Translations under genes and position numbers: made by a program
Notes under the pieces: model-generated
Databases searched by the model: none
What the model was told of the DNA's origin: nothing
Seen by the model: only the letters and a program-made list of their open reading frames with translations
Assembly (NCBI GenBank): GCA_030525785.1
Contig: JAUNEA010000003.1
Span: 124,001 to 188,000, forward strand
Reading direction: 5' to 3'
DNA: 64,000 nt
Source of the DNA: Cardiobacteriaceae bacterium
GTDB taxonomy: Bacteria; Pseudomonadota; Gammaproteobacteria; Cardiobacteriales; Cardiobacteriaceae
Shown: positions 16,998-25,696 of the stretch, one piece after another
Numbering within the stretch: the first letter of the stretch is position 1
Layout of the letters: every line of letters begins with the position of its first letter

Positions 16998-18281
16998 TTA
17001 GTTTCCAAAGCGCTTTGAGTATTGACCGTGCAAGCTCTCTTGCTTCATTTCAATTGAAAAACCTGCACGCTTGGGTGGCATATAAGCAGCATTTTCAATC
17101 ACACAAGGCTCGATGAAATGCTCATGCAAATGATCAACGTATTCGGTCACGCGCCCTGATTTATCGCCTGAGAAGCAGAGATAATCAATCATGGAGAGAT
17201 GTTGCACATATTCACAAAGCCCTACGCCACCTGCATGTGGGCAAACCTTCAAACCATATTTTGCCGCCATCAAAAGGACTGACAATACCTCATTCAAGCC
17301 ACCAATACGGCAGGCATCAATCTGCACAATATCAATCGCCTCACGCATGATAAATTGTTTGAACAAAATACGGTTTTGGCACATTTCCCCTGTCGCCACT
17401 TGAATCGGCGCAATGGCTTGACGAATCGCTCGGTGCGCCTCAACATCATCGGGGCTGGTCGGTTCTTCAATGAACCAAGGCTTGGCAAATGCCAATGCTT
17501 TCACCCAATCAATGGCTTGCTGACGCTCCCAAATTTGGTTGGCATCAATCATCAAATGGCGATTCTCACCCAAAACCTCACGCGCAATACGTACACGGCG
17601 TTTATCATCTTCCAAATCGCGTCCAACCTTGAGTTTCACATAATCAAAGCCTGCATCAATGGCTTCTTGGCACAGACGGCGGAGTTTGTCATCAGGGTAG
17701 CCAAGCCAGCCTGCAGAAGTGGTGTAGCATGGATAGCCTTCACGCTCCAAAATTGCTCTGCGTTCGGCTTTGCCAGCTTCACGCGATTTCAACAAAGAAA
17801 GCGCTTCATCAGGCGTGATACAATCAGTTAAATACCTGAAATCAATACAATTAACCAACTCTTCTGCGCTCATTTCAGAAACCAATTGCCACACAGGTTT
17901 GCCTTCTACTTTTGCATACCAATCCCAAAGCGCATTGACCACAGCCCCTGTTGCCAAATGCATGGCACCTTTGTCTGGACCAATCCAACGCAATTGACTA
18001 TCAGAGGTTAATTTACGCCACACTGCTGCTGGGCTTTTTTTCATCTCTTCAATACTCAACCCCACCACCAAATGACGCATTGCCAAAATCGCTGCACAGC
18101 AAATATCATTGCCACGACCAATGGTGAAGGTTAAGCCATACCCATGATGCTCGCTATCTGTTTTTAAGATGACATAAGCGGCGGAGTAATCAGGGTCTGG
18201 ATTCATGGCATCAGAGCCATCTAAATGTTGGGAGGTTGGGAAGCGAATATCAAAAACTTCTAAATCAATAATTTTACTCAT
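16998..18281 (-). CDS. L-fuconate dehydratase (enolase superfamily)
   Basis: 427 residues. Enolase-superfamily barrel motifs are visible: DYVKLKVGRDLEDD (catalytic Lys-x-Lys), LMIDANQIWER (metal Asp/Asn), WFIEEPTSPDD (metal Glu) and CPHAGGVGLCEYVQH (catalytic His region). The N-terminal sequence FDIRFPTSQHLDGSDAMNPDPDYSAAYV matches L-fuconate dehydratases rather than other sugar-acid dehydratases. It converts L-fuconate to 2-keto-3-deoxy-L-fuconate. It belongs to the fucose operon, 36 bases after the hydrolase gene. Confidence 0.93.
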   Translation of the reverse strand: MSKIIDLEVFDIRFPTSQHLDGSDAMNPDPDYSAAYVILKTDSEHHGYGLTFTIGRGNDICCAAILAMRHLVVGLSIEEMKKSPAAVWRKLTSDSQLRWIGPDKGAMHLATGAVVNALWDWYAKVEGKPVWQLVSEMSAEELVNCIDFRYLTDCITPDEALSLLKSREAGKAERRAILEREGYPCYTTSAGWLGYPDDKLRRLCQEAIDAGFDYVKLKVGRDLEDDKRRVRIAREVLGENRHLMIDANQIWERQQAIDWVKALAFAKPWFIEEPTSPDDVEAHRAIRQAIAPIQVATGEMCQNRILFKQFIMREAIDIVQIDACRIGGLNEVLSVLLMAAKYGLKVCPHAGGVGLCEYVQHLSMIDYLCFSGDKSGRVTEYVDHLHEHFIEPCVIENAAYMPPKRAGFSIEMKQESLHGQYSKRFGN

Positions 18282-18317
18282 AAATATCCTAGAAACAATG
18301 CCTACAAAGCGCTTTAA

Positions 18318-19163
18318 TTATGCTGATGGATCGTGAATGACCTTTTGAACTTGTTCACCCAAGCCTTCAATGCCCAGCTTGATGGTTTGCCCTGCTCGTA
18401 AATACACAGGTGGCTTTTGCCCTAAGCCAACGCCAGGTGGCGTACCTGTAGAAATCACATCACCAGCCTTTAAAGTCATGAATTGGCTTAGATAGTGAAT
18501 CAAGAATGGCACTTTGAAAATCATGGTACTGGTGTTGCCATTTTGGTAACGCACCCCATCAACTTCTAGCCACATGGCTAGATTATTGAAGTCTTTAACT
18601 TCATCGGGTGTGACCAAATAAGGGCCGATGGGGCCAAAATGGTCGCAACCTTTGCCTTTATCCCATGTTCCCTCGCGTTCCAATTGATATTCGCGCTCTG
18701 AAACATCATTCACTACACAAAAGCCTGCCACATAATCCAAAGCGCTTTCCTCACTGATGTATTTGCCTGTTTTGCCAATCACAACACCAAGCTCCACCTC
18801 CCAGTCGGTTTTTTCGGAACCACGTGGAATCCAAATATCATCGTTGGGGCCACAAATAGCGCTCGTCCATTTGTTGAATACCACAGGCTCCGATGGCACT
18901 TTTGCGCCTGTTTCTGCAGCATGATCAGAATAATTCAAGCCAATACAAATGAATTTACCCACATTGCCGACGCATGCGCCCAAACGTGGATTGCCAGAAA
19001 CCACAGGCAATGTGTTGGGGTCTAATTGCTTTAACTCTTCCAAGCGTGAAAGCGCTTTGGCATCAATATCTGCAACCACGCTCGATAAATCTCGTAATTG
19101 CCCATTTTCATCAATCAGCCCTGCTTTTTCTTGCCCTTCTTGTCCATAACGCACGAGTTTCAT
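18318..19163 (-). CDS. FAH family hydrolase (2,4-diketo-3-deoxy-L-fuconate hydrolase)
   Basis: 281 residues starting at ATG 19163, with a clean TAAGGAG ribosome site. Fumarylacetoacetate hydrolase fold: FICIGLNYSDHAAETG, VVFNKWTSAICGPNDD, WEVELGVVIGKTGKYI (metal Glu residues), YVAGFCVVNDVSEREYQ and VISTGTPPGVGLG. In non-phosphorylating fucose catabolism this enzyme splits 2,4-diketo-3-deoxy-L-fuconate into pyruvate and L-lactate. Related enzymes are often annotated ureidoglycolate lyase; the operon context favours the fucose role. Confidence 0.9.
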   Translation of the reverse strand: MKLVRYGQEGQEKAGLIDENGQLRDLSSVVADIDAKALSRLEELKQLDPNTLPVVSGNPRLGACVGNVGKFICIGLNYSDHAAETGAKVPSEPVVFNKWTSAICGPNDDIWIPRGSEKTDWEVELGVVIGKTGKYISEESALDYVAGFCVVNDVSEREYQLEREGTWDKGKGCDHFGPIGPYLVTPDEVKDFNNLAMWLEVDGVRYQNGNTSTMIFKVPFLIHYLSQFMTLKAGDVISTGTPPGVGLGQKPPVYLRAGQTIKLGIEGLGEQVQKVIHDPSA

Positions 19164-19174
19164 TGTTTTTCTCC

Positions 19175-19927
19175 TTAATTTGACCAACCGCCATCGATAA
19201 TATGCTGAGCGCCTGTGGTAAAGGCGGACTCATCAGAGGCAAGATAAACCGCCAAAGTCGCAATCTCAGAGGTCTTACCAATTCTGCCCATCGGCTGACG
19301 CGCCACAAAATCCTTCATCACGGATTCTGCATCACGCCCCTGCGCAGCGGCTTGGGTGGCAATGCGCTCATGAAGTGATGGCGATTCCACTGTGCCAGGG
19401 CAAATAACATTGGCACGAATGCCCTGTGTCACATAGTCTGCAGCAAGCGCTTTGGTTAGACCAATTACCGCCGCCTTACTTGTGCTGTATGCCAAACGAT
19501 TAGGAACCCCTTTAACGCTTGAGGCAGCAGAAGCCATATTGATGATTGAAGCACCACCATTTTTCAGCATATGAGGCAAAAAGCCTTGAATTAAATGAAA
19601 TTGTGACATCACATTGATTTGCCACGAACGATTCATATCCTCTGCTGTTGCTTGCTCAATATTGCCTGCTGCCACCCAGCCTGCACAGTTAAACAACACA
19701 TTGGTTTGTGGATATTTTTCACAAAAAGCAGCGATGGCTTTGCTATCGGTAACATCTAAAACTTCGGTTTGAATGTTTTCATGCTCCGCCTGCAAACTTG
19801 CCAAAGCGCTTTGGTTGATGTCTGTGGCAATGACTTTTGCCCCTTCTTTGGCAAAGGCTAATGCTGTTTCGCGACCAATACCTTGTCCTGCCGCAGTAAT
19901 CACGGCAAACTTACCCAAAAGTCTCAT
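19175..19927 (-). CDS. SDR family 2-keto-3-deoxy-L-fuconate dehydrogenase
   Basis: 250 residues from ATG 19927, preceded by CTCGGAGG. TGxxxGIG-type nucleotide motif in VITAAGQGIGRET, NCAG in FNCAGWV, Ser in NMASAASS, and an intact YxxxK in YSTSKAAV. The C-terminal IDGGWSN is typical. As the first gene of the fucose operon beside the hydrolase gene, it most likely oxidises 2-keto-3-deoxy-L-fuconate to the 2,4-diketo acid with NAD. Unlike the other SDR of the operon its catalytic Lys is present. Confidence 0.88.
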   Translation of the reverse strand: MRLLGKFAVITAAGQGIGRETALAFAKEGAKVIATDINQSALASLQAEHENIQTEVLDVTDSKAIAAFCEKYPQTNVLFNCAGWVAAGNIEQATAEDMNRSWQINVMSQFHLIQGFLPHMLKNGGASIINMASAASSVKGVPNRLAYSTSKAAVIGLTKALAADYVTQGIRANVICPGTVESPSLHERIATQAAAQGRDAESVMKDFVARQPMGRIGKTSEIATLAVYLASDESAFTTGAQHIIDGGWSN

Positions 19928-19975
19928 GCTTATCCTCCGAGATATTAACGATAGCTTAAGCATAAGCGATAATTT

Positions 19976-19987
19976 TGGTCTGTACAA
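19976..19987. promoter_or_regulatory. Candidate GntR/FadR-type operator
   Basis: TGGTCTGTACAA, read as TTGTACAGACCA on the minus strand, resembles the TnGT-n3-ACnA half-site pattern of FadR-subfamily regulators but has a 4-base spacer. It lies in the 126-bp gap between the divergent fucose operon and its GntR regulator, where a shared operator is expected. The match is partial and uncertain. Confidence 0.35.
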
Positions 19988-20053
19988 TATTTTCTTTTCA
20001 TACCAATTTAACTTGACCAATAAACCGCCTGACGGCATGCCTAAGGAATCATC

Positions 20054-20812
20054 ATGCGCCTTTACAAACAAATTGTTGAACAACTCAAAACCCAAATCCT
20101 GCGTGGCGATTACTCGCTCTCCAACGCCGAACAAAGCGCTTTGCCACCTGAACGCGAGCTTGCCAAATTACTCAATGTCAGCCGAACTTCTGTGCGCGAG
20201 GCGATTATTGCTTTGGAGGTTGAGGGCTGGGTGGAAGTGAAATTGGGGAGCGGGGTTTATGTGAAAACACCTTTACCTCAACAAGCCTCGCCCTCGCCTG
20301 CTCCACCCATAGACCCAATGATTGCTCCTTATTTGCCTGATGAAGAGGAAATGTCGCCTTTTTCTCTGTTAAACGCTCGGCTCCATATTGAGCCCGAATC
20401 CGCAGCGCTGGCGGCTAAAAACTGGGACGATTTCTCACTAGAAGGCATTCAGCAGGCTTATCTCTTGAATGTACAAGATAATTTCGCTGGCTCACACTAC
20501 CATTTAGGCGATCGTCTGTTTCACATTCGCATCGCCGAAGCCTCAGGCAATGATGCTTATGCCGCGATTTTGCGACTGTTTTTAGGGCATCGTTATGGGG
20601 CGATGTTTTCTCGTCTACAACATCTTTTCACACCCAAAGATATGCCTTTTCGCTCTCAGTCTGAGCATCTCAATATCTTGATTCAAATCCAAAAACGAGA
20701 CGAAGAAGGAGCAAGAGTGGCGATGCGTTCCCATCTGGAAAATGTGATTAATACTTTTCTGGAAAACCAACGACAACATGAGCCTGACAAGCTCCCCCAA
20801 GCTAACCCTTGA
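20054..20812 (+). CDS. GntR family (FadR subfamily) regulator of the fucose operon
   Basis: 252 residues. N-terminal winged helix-turn-helix with the diagnostic ALPPERELAKLLNVSRTSVREAIIALEVEGW (about residues 30-60), then a Pro-rich linker (PLPQQASPSPAPPIDP) and an all-helical FCD domain with metal-type residues around DRLFHIRIAEASGND and SEHLNILIQI. It is divergent from the fucose catabolic genes, the usual arrangement for a local repressor responding to a pathway intermediate; the effector is unknown. A palindrome within the HTH region encodes EQSALPPER. Confidence 0.9.
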   Translation: MRLYKQIVEQLKTQILRGDYSLSNAEQSALPPERELAKLLNVSRTSVREAIIALEVEGWVEVKLGSGVYVKTPLPQQASPSPAPPIDPMIAPYLPDEEEMSPFSLLNARLHIEPESAALAAKNWDDFSLEGIQQAYLLNVQDNFAGSHYHLGDRLFHIRIAEASGNDAYAAILRLFLGHRYGAMFSRLQHLFTPKDMPFRSQSEHLNILIQIQKRDEEGARVAMRSHLENVINTFLENQRQHEPDKLPQANP

Positions 20813-20874
20813 AACACAAAGCGCTTTGCCCCATATCTGGGTCATTCTCCTATTTCTATTTTCAAGGAATTTCC

Positions 20875-21729
20875 ATGTCTGACTTACGCCATCGTTTTCT
20901 TTTCGACACGCTCCCTGTACGCGGCTTACACGTCCAACTCGAACAAAGCTGGCAAACCATCTTGAGCCATGCCAACTACCCCACCCCCATTCAAAGCGCT
21001 TTGGGCGAATTGTTGGCAGCAGGAGCCTTGTTGTCTAGCAATCTCAAAATAGATGGCGTTTTAACCTTACAGATTCAGCCTCGTGGCGAAAAGCGTGGCG
21101 TGGTGAGCTTGATGGTGGTTGAGAGTAACTCAGAGCAAAATATCCGCGCCACCGCTCGTTTTGATGACACCCAAACCATTAACCCCAACGCCAGTTTGCA
21201 GGATTTGGTGGGCGATGAGGCTGTTTTTGTGCTGACTTTCCAGCCAAAAGATGGCGAGGCATGGCAAGGGATTGTGCCACTGGAAGGGAAAAATGTGGCA
21301 GAGATTTTGATGAATTACATGGCGCGTTCGGAACAACTCGAAACCCATCTGACCCTTGCTGCCGATGAAAAGCATTGCTCAGGCTTGTTGTTACAACGCC
21401 TGCCCGAAGCCGAACCCAGCCCTGATGCGTGGGAATATGTCACCGCACTGGCAGAGACCATCACCACAGAAGAATTGCTAGAACTTTCGGCAGAAAAACT
21501 TTTGTATCGTTTGTATCACGAAACGCCCCCACGCTTATTCGCCCCCGATACGCTCCGCTTCGCTTGTACCTGTAATGAAGACAAAATCCGCCGTACCTTA
21601 CTCTTTTTAGGCTGGGAAGAAGTGCAAAGCATTTTAGAAGAACAAGGCAACATCAGCATTGGTTGCGATTTCTGCCATCGTCAGTTTCACTACAACGAAA
21701 CCCAAGCCAAAGCGCTTTTCACAGCCTAA
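20875..21729 (+). CDS. hslO: Hsp33 redox-regulated chaperone
   Basis: 284 residues from ATG 20875, after CAAGGAA. N-terminal substrate-binding domain with GALLSSNLK, and a C-terminal redox switch CTCNEDK...GCDFCHRQFHY, giving the CxC and CxxC zinc-binding cysteines. Under oxidative and heat stress these form disulfides and activate the holdase. Length matches Hsp33. It lies alone between the GntR gene and a convergent yigZ, with stops four bases overlapping. Palindromes appear as QSAL and KALF. Confidence 0.96.
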   Translation: MSDLRHRFLFDTLPVRGLHVQLEQSWQTILSHANYPTPIQSALGELLAAGALLSSNLKIDGVLTLQIQPRGEKRGVVSLMVVESNSEQNIRATARFDDTQTINPNASLQDLVGDEAVFVLTFQPKDGEAWQGIVPLEGKNVAEILMNYMARSEQLETHLTLAADEKHCSGLLLQRLPEAEPSPDAWEYVTALAETITTEELLELSAEKLLYRLYHETPPRLFAPDTLRFACTCNEDKIRRTLLFLGWEEVQSILEEQGNISIGCDFCHRQFHYNETQAKALFTA

Positions 21730-22313
21730 TCAAGGGCTATCACCTCATAAAATCGCTCACGCAAAGCGCTTTGCAAGCCCAAAGCGCTTTCTTTGGGCAG
21801 AGAAATCTCAAAGCTTGCTTCCAAATCAATGGATTGGTGAGTCACCTCAGCCTCATAACGTTTCAACAAACCCAACAAAGCGCTAATCTCCGCATAAGCA
21901 CAACGCACCACAAAGCGCTTTTGCTCCACCATCGTCTCCAAGCTCGCCAACAGCAAAGCCTCTCGCGCACTCTGTTTGTATGCCTTAATCAAGCCTGAAA
22001 CCCCAAGCAGCGTTCCGCCAAAATAACGAACCACCACCACCGCTGTATTACTCAATTCAAAAGACTGTATCTGTTGCAAGATGGGCAAACCTGCCGTGCC
22101 TGATGGCTCACCATCATCATTGGCACGATAATCCGCTCCATCAATCCCTAAACGATAGGCATAGCACCAATGCCTTGCCTTTGGGTGTTCTTGTTTGTGA
22201 ACGCTAACCCAATCCAAAGCGCTTTGGGCATCGCGCACAGGATAGGCAAAACTCAAAAAACGGCTACCCTTAACCGTTATCTCCGCTTGACTAGAGGATT
22301 GTAATGTTTTCAT
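21726..22313 (-). CDS. yigZ: YigZ family protein (IMPACT N-terminal domain)
   Basis: 195 residues. Family signatures are KGSRFLSFAYPVRD near the start, HWCYAYRLG, and ANDDGEPSGTAGLPILQQIQ followed by VVVVRYFGGTLLGVSGLIKAY. The C-terminal ferredoxin-like (EF-G IV-like/DUF1949) domain follows. Proteins of this family are related to eukaryotic IMPACT; their bacterial role is unclear. Palindromes are frequent: two close copies near the 3' end (21762 and 21780), two elsewhere. Confidence 0.92.
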   Translation of the reverse strand: MKTLQSSSQAEITVKGSRFLSFAYPVRDAQSALDWVSVHKQEHPKARHWCYAYRLGIDGADYRANDDGEPSGTAGLPILQQIQSFELSNTAVVVVRYFGGTLLGVSGLIKAYKQSAREALLLASLETMVEQKRFVVRCAYAEISALLGLLKRYEAEVTHQSIDLEASFEISLPKESALGLQSALRERFYEVIALD

Positions 22314-22411
22314 TTTTACCCCAAAATCGGCTTTTTGACCAAAAAACGTTATGATACGAGCTTTATCTCATTTCGAAAACCAAAGCGCTTTGGCGCAACA
22401 GGAGCTGTTTT

Positions 22412-24445
22412 ATGTCTGCATCTTTTGAACACAATCCCTTGTATCAACCGCCTGCTTTCCCTGATTTTGCCAACCTCAAGCCTGAACATGCCAATGCCGT
22501 TTTGCGCATTTTAGAAGAAAACCGCGCTGAAATTTCCAAACTTGAAACCCTTGAAAACCCTAATTTTGAGAATTTTGTGATGCCTTTGGAGCGCATGGAA
22601 AATCGTCTCAACAAAGCTTTTTCTCCCATTGCCCATTTGCATCATGTGATGAGTACCGATGCATGGCGTGAAGCCTATCAATCCCTCTTGCCTGCTCTTT
22701 CAGAATACGGCACGGATTATTCTCAAAATCAAAAGATATATCAACAATTTATCCGAGTTCGTGACGATAAAGATTTTGAAAAACTTCCTAAAAGCCGCCA
22801 AAAATTGGTGCATGACAGCATTGATGCCTTTGAAAGAAACGGCGTTGGCTTAGATGCTCAAAGCAAAGAAGCCTTTAAACAAAGCGCTTTGCGCCTCTCC
22901 GAACTCTCCAACCAATTCGGTAACCAATTGCTTGATGCCACCAACGCGTGGTCACTGCTTATTACCGATGAAGAGGAGCTTATCGGCGTACCTGAAACCA
23001 GCAAAGCGCTTTTCCGCTCATTGGCTGAACAAGCCCAACAAGAAGGCTACCGTTTAACCCTCGATGCTCCTGTCGTTACCCCCATTTTGACTTACGCCAA
23101 AAACCGCGATTTGCGTGAAAAAGTCTTCCGTGCTTACCAAGCTCGTGCTAGCGAACTCGCCGATAATGGCAAATTCGACAACACCCCTGTGTTGCAAGAG
23201 ATGATGAAAATCCGCCTTGAACAATCCAAGATGCTCGGCGCTCCTGATTATGCCTCTCGCTCGGTCGCGCCTAAAATGGCGAAAACACCTGCTGCTGTTT
23301 TGGCGTTGTTGTGGGATTTGGTGGCGAAAAGCAAAGCCAGCGCTGAAGCGGATATGAAAAACCTCCGCGCCTTTGCTCAAAGCGCTTTGGGCATTGATAA
23401 GCTGGAAGCTTGGGATATGGCTTTTGTGTCAGAAGCTTATAAGCAACAGAAATTCTCATTCTCTCAAGAGGATTTACGCCCTTATTTCCCTGTTTCGGCG
23501 GTGTTAGAGGGTATGTTTGGCATTGTGCATGATGTGTTTGGGGTGAGCGTTAAACCTTCCAAAGCGCTTTCTGTTTGGCATCAAGATGTGCTGGCTTACG
23601 ATGTTTTTGAAAACGATAAGCTGATTGCCCATTTTTACCTCGATTTGTACGCTCGCGCCCAAAAACGTGGCGGTGCGTGGATGGACGGCGCGGTTTCGCG
23701 TATGCAAGATGGCGATGCCCTGCAATTGCCTGTCACCTATTTGGTCTGCAATTTCACTCCCCCTGTGGGCAAGGAAGAAAGTTGCTTAACACATTATGAA
23801 GTGCAAACCCTATTCCACGAATTTGGGCATGGCTTGCATCATATGCTGACCAAAGTTGTGGATTATAGCCAAGCAGGGATTAATGGGGTTGAATGGGACG
23901 CTGTCGAGCAACCCAGCCAATTCATGGAAAACTTCTGTGACAAACGAGAAGGCTTAAACCGCATCACGCGCCACATCAAAACAGGCGAAACCCTGCCTGA
24001 GGATTTGTTCCAAAAACTCCAAGCTTCCAAACATGAATTAAGCGCTTTGGCATTGTTGCGCCAAATGGAGCTTTCCTTGTTCGATTTCATCTTCCACATG
24101 GGCAACAATGCGCTTCGCCCTGCTTTGGAGGTTTTGGCGGAAGTGAAGGCGCAGGTTTCTGTTGTGCCGAATTCTGATAGTCGCTTGCCGATGCAATTCA
24201 GCCATTTGTTTGCTGGCGGTTATGCTGCTGGCTACTACAGCTACATTTGGGCGGAAGTGTTATCCGCAGATAGCTTTGGCGCGTTTGAAGAAACAGGCGT
24301 TTTCAATCCTGAAACAGGCAAACGCTTTAAAGAAGAGATTTTGTCGGTTGGCAGCACACGCCCCAGCATGGATAGCTTTGTGGCGTTTCGTGGTCGTCGC
24401 CCCAATGTTGATGCGCTCTTGCGTCACAAAGGCATCGCCGCCTAA
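22412..24445 (+). CDS. prlC: Oligopeptidase A (M3 metallopeptidase)
   Basis: 677 residues, the usual length. Zinc motif HEFGH at residues 469-473 within QTLFHEFGHGLHHMLT, with the third ligand Glu in the following helix (EWDAVEQPSQFMENF). The C-terminal HLFAGGYAAGYYSYIWAEVLSAD is diagnostic of oligopeptidase A/Dcp enzymes. It degrades short peptides, including cleaved signal peptides, in the cytoplasm. A palindrome lies 20 bases before the ribosome site (22380). Internal copies encode QSAL, KALF and KAL. Confidence 0.96.
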   Translation: MSASFEHNPLYQPPAFPDFANLKPEHANAVLRILEENRAEISKLETLENPNFENFVMPLERMENRLNKAFSPIAHLHHVMSTDAWREAYQSLLPALSEYGTDYSQNQKIYQQFIRVRDDKDFEKLPKSRQKLVHDSIDAFERNGVGLDAQSKEAFKQSALRLSELSNQFGNQLLDATNAWSLLITDEEELIGVPETSKALFRSLAEQAQQEGYRLTLDAPVVTPILTYAKNRDLREKVFRAYQARASELADNGKFDNTPVLQEMMKIRLEQSKMLGAPDYASRSVAPKMAKTPAAVLALLWDLVAKSKASAEADMKNLRAFAQSALGIDKLEAWDMAFVSEAYKQQKFSFSQEDLRPYFPVSAVLEGMFGIVHDVFGVSVKPSKALSVWHQDVLAYDVFENDKLIAHFYLDLYARAQKRGGAWMDGAVSRMQDGDALQLPVTYLVCNFTPPVGKEESCLTHYEVQTLFHEFGHGLHHMLTKVVDYSQAGINGVEWDAVEQPSQFMENFCDKREGLNRITRHIKTGETLPEDLFQKLQASKHELSALALLRQMELSLFDFIFHMGNNALRPALEVLAEVKAQVSVVPNSDSRLPMQFSHLFAGGYAAGYYSYIWAEVLSADSFGAFEETGVFNPETGKRFKEEILSVGSTRPSMDSFVAFRGRRPNVDALLRHKGIAA

Positions 24446-24465
24446 TCTCGCCCTACTTCTCTTGG

Positions 24466-24491
24466 CAAAGCGCTTTGAACAAAAGCGCTTT
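24466..24491. repeat. Tandem palindromes downstream of prlC
   Basis: One exact CAAAGCGCTTTG (24466-24477) is followed after four bases by AAAGCGCTTT (24482-24491). The closest spacing of two copies in the window. Both are in the 108-bp gap before the amino-acid transporter operon. Confidence 0.85.
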
Positions 24492-24504
24492 ATCTCTCAT
24501 TTTG

Positions 24505-24532
24505 GGCTGATTTTGAAGACTCAAAATCAGCC
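24505..24532 (+). promoter_or_regulatory. Perfect 12-bp stem hairpin in the leader of the aap operon
   Basis: GGCTGATTTTGA and TCAAAATCAGCC are perfectly complementary around the loop AGAC. The hairpin ends 21 bases before the aapQ start. No run of T follows it, so it is not an ordinary terminator for prlC in the + direction. It could modulate translation of aapQ or end transcription of prlC inefficiently. Confidence 0.6.
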
Positions 24533-24553
24533 TTCAGAACGCGAGAATCATCT

Positions 24554-25696
24554 ATGAAAAAAATCCTCATACAAAGCGCTTTGGTGGCGATACTGGGCAT
24601 TATTGGCTGGTTCATCGTCCACAATACCAGCATCAACATGGCATCGCGTGGTTTAAGCTTAAGCTTTGATTTTATGAATCACCCCGCAGGCTTTGCTGTT
24701 AGCCAAAGCTTGATTGATTTCAACGAAAGCCACAGTTATGGTCGTGTTTTTGTGGTGGGCTTGCTCAATACGCTCTTGGTTTCCATACTCTCCATTGGCT
24801 TGGCAACGGTTGTGGGCGTAAGTGTTGGCGTTGCTCGGGTTTCGCCTAACTGGCTGATACGACAACTGGCGCGGAGCTTTGTGGAGATTTTTCGCAATAT
24901 TCCTTTGTTGTTGCAATTGTTTTTTTGGTATTTTGCGGTGCTTGCTGTTTTGCCACCGCCTAAGCAAAGCGCTTTGATGTGGGGCTGCTCGGATTTAGGC
25001 TGTTTGGTGATGCTCAACAATCGTGGGCTTTCGCTTGCCACGCTACAAGGCTCTGTTTCCGAAGCGCTTTGGATTTTGATTTTGATGGGCATACCGCTCT
25101 CCATTGCCTGCCATTATGCGCAAAAATTTGTGCAACGGGTTTCAGGTAAACAATGGAAATTGGTCTGGTTTATGGTAGGGCTATGGCTTTTGTTGCCCAT
25201 CGTGGTGTTTTTTGCGTTTGTCTCACCAGAATCGATGAATATGCCAAAACTTCAAGGCTTTAACATCAAAGGCGGCATCACACTTTTGCCTGAATTATTG
25301 GCACTTTGGCTGGCATTGTCTTTGTACAGCGCTGCCTACATTGCCGAATATGTGCGCTCAGGGCTGAATGCGGTTCCCAAAGGTCAATACGAAGCAGCGC
25401 AGGCTTTAGGGCTTTCTCGCGCTCAAGGCTTAAAGCTGATTGTGTTGCCACAGGCGTTGCGCGTCATCATTCCGCCTTTGACAAACCAATATTTGAATGT
25501 AGTGAAAAATTCCTCACTCGCCACCGCTATTGCTTACCCTGACTTGGTTTCCGTCTTCACAGGCACAGCGCTCAACCAAACAGGCAGAGCGCTTGAAATC
25601 ATCAGCCTGACCATGCTGGTTTACCTAAGCACCAGCCTTTTCATCTCGCTGACCATGAACCTCTACAACCGCAAAATAAGGCTGCAAGAACGATGA
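24554..25696 (+). CDS. aapQ: General amino-acid ABC transporter permease AapQ type
   Basis: 380 residues. An N-terminal helix is followed by an insertion and the HisM/GlnP permease fold; the EAA loop is in AALYSAAYIAEYVRSGLNAVPKGQYEAAQALGLS. Size and the large central extension (about 130-240) match AapQ/BztB rather than the short HisQM type. It overlaps aapM by 4 bases. With AapM and AapP it forms the membrane complex for uptake of glutamate, aspartate and other L-amino acids. Confidence 0.9.
   Translation: MKKILIQSALVAILGIIGWFIVHNTSINMASRGLSLSFDFMNHPAGFAVSQSLIDFNESHSYGRVFVVGLLNTLLVSILSIGLATVVGVSVGVARVSPNWLIRQLARSFVEIFRNIPLLLQLFFWYFAVLAVLPPPKQSALMWGCSDLGCLVMLNNRGLSLATLQGSVSEALWILILMGIPLSIACHYAQKFVQRVSGKQWKLVWFMVGLWLLLPIVVFFAFVSPESMNMPKLQGFNIKGGITLLPELLALWLALSLYSAAYIAEYVRSGLNAVPKGQYEAAQALGLSRAQGLKLIVLPQALRVIIPPLTNQYLNVVKNSSLATAIAYPDLVSVFTGTALNQTGRALEIISLTMLVYLSTSLFISLTMNLYNRKIRLQER

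Noticed and set aside
22335-22355. TTGACC and TATGAT before prlC as a sigma-70 promoter
   Set aside because: The spacer is about nine bases, far too short.
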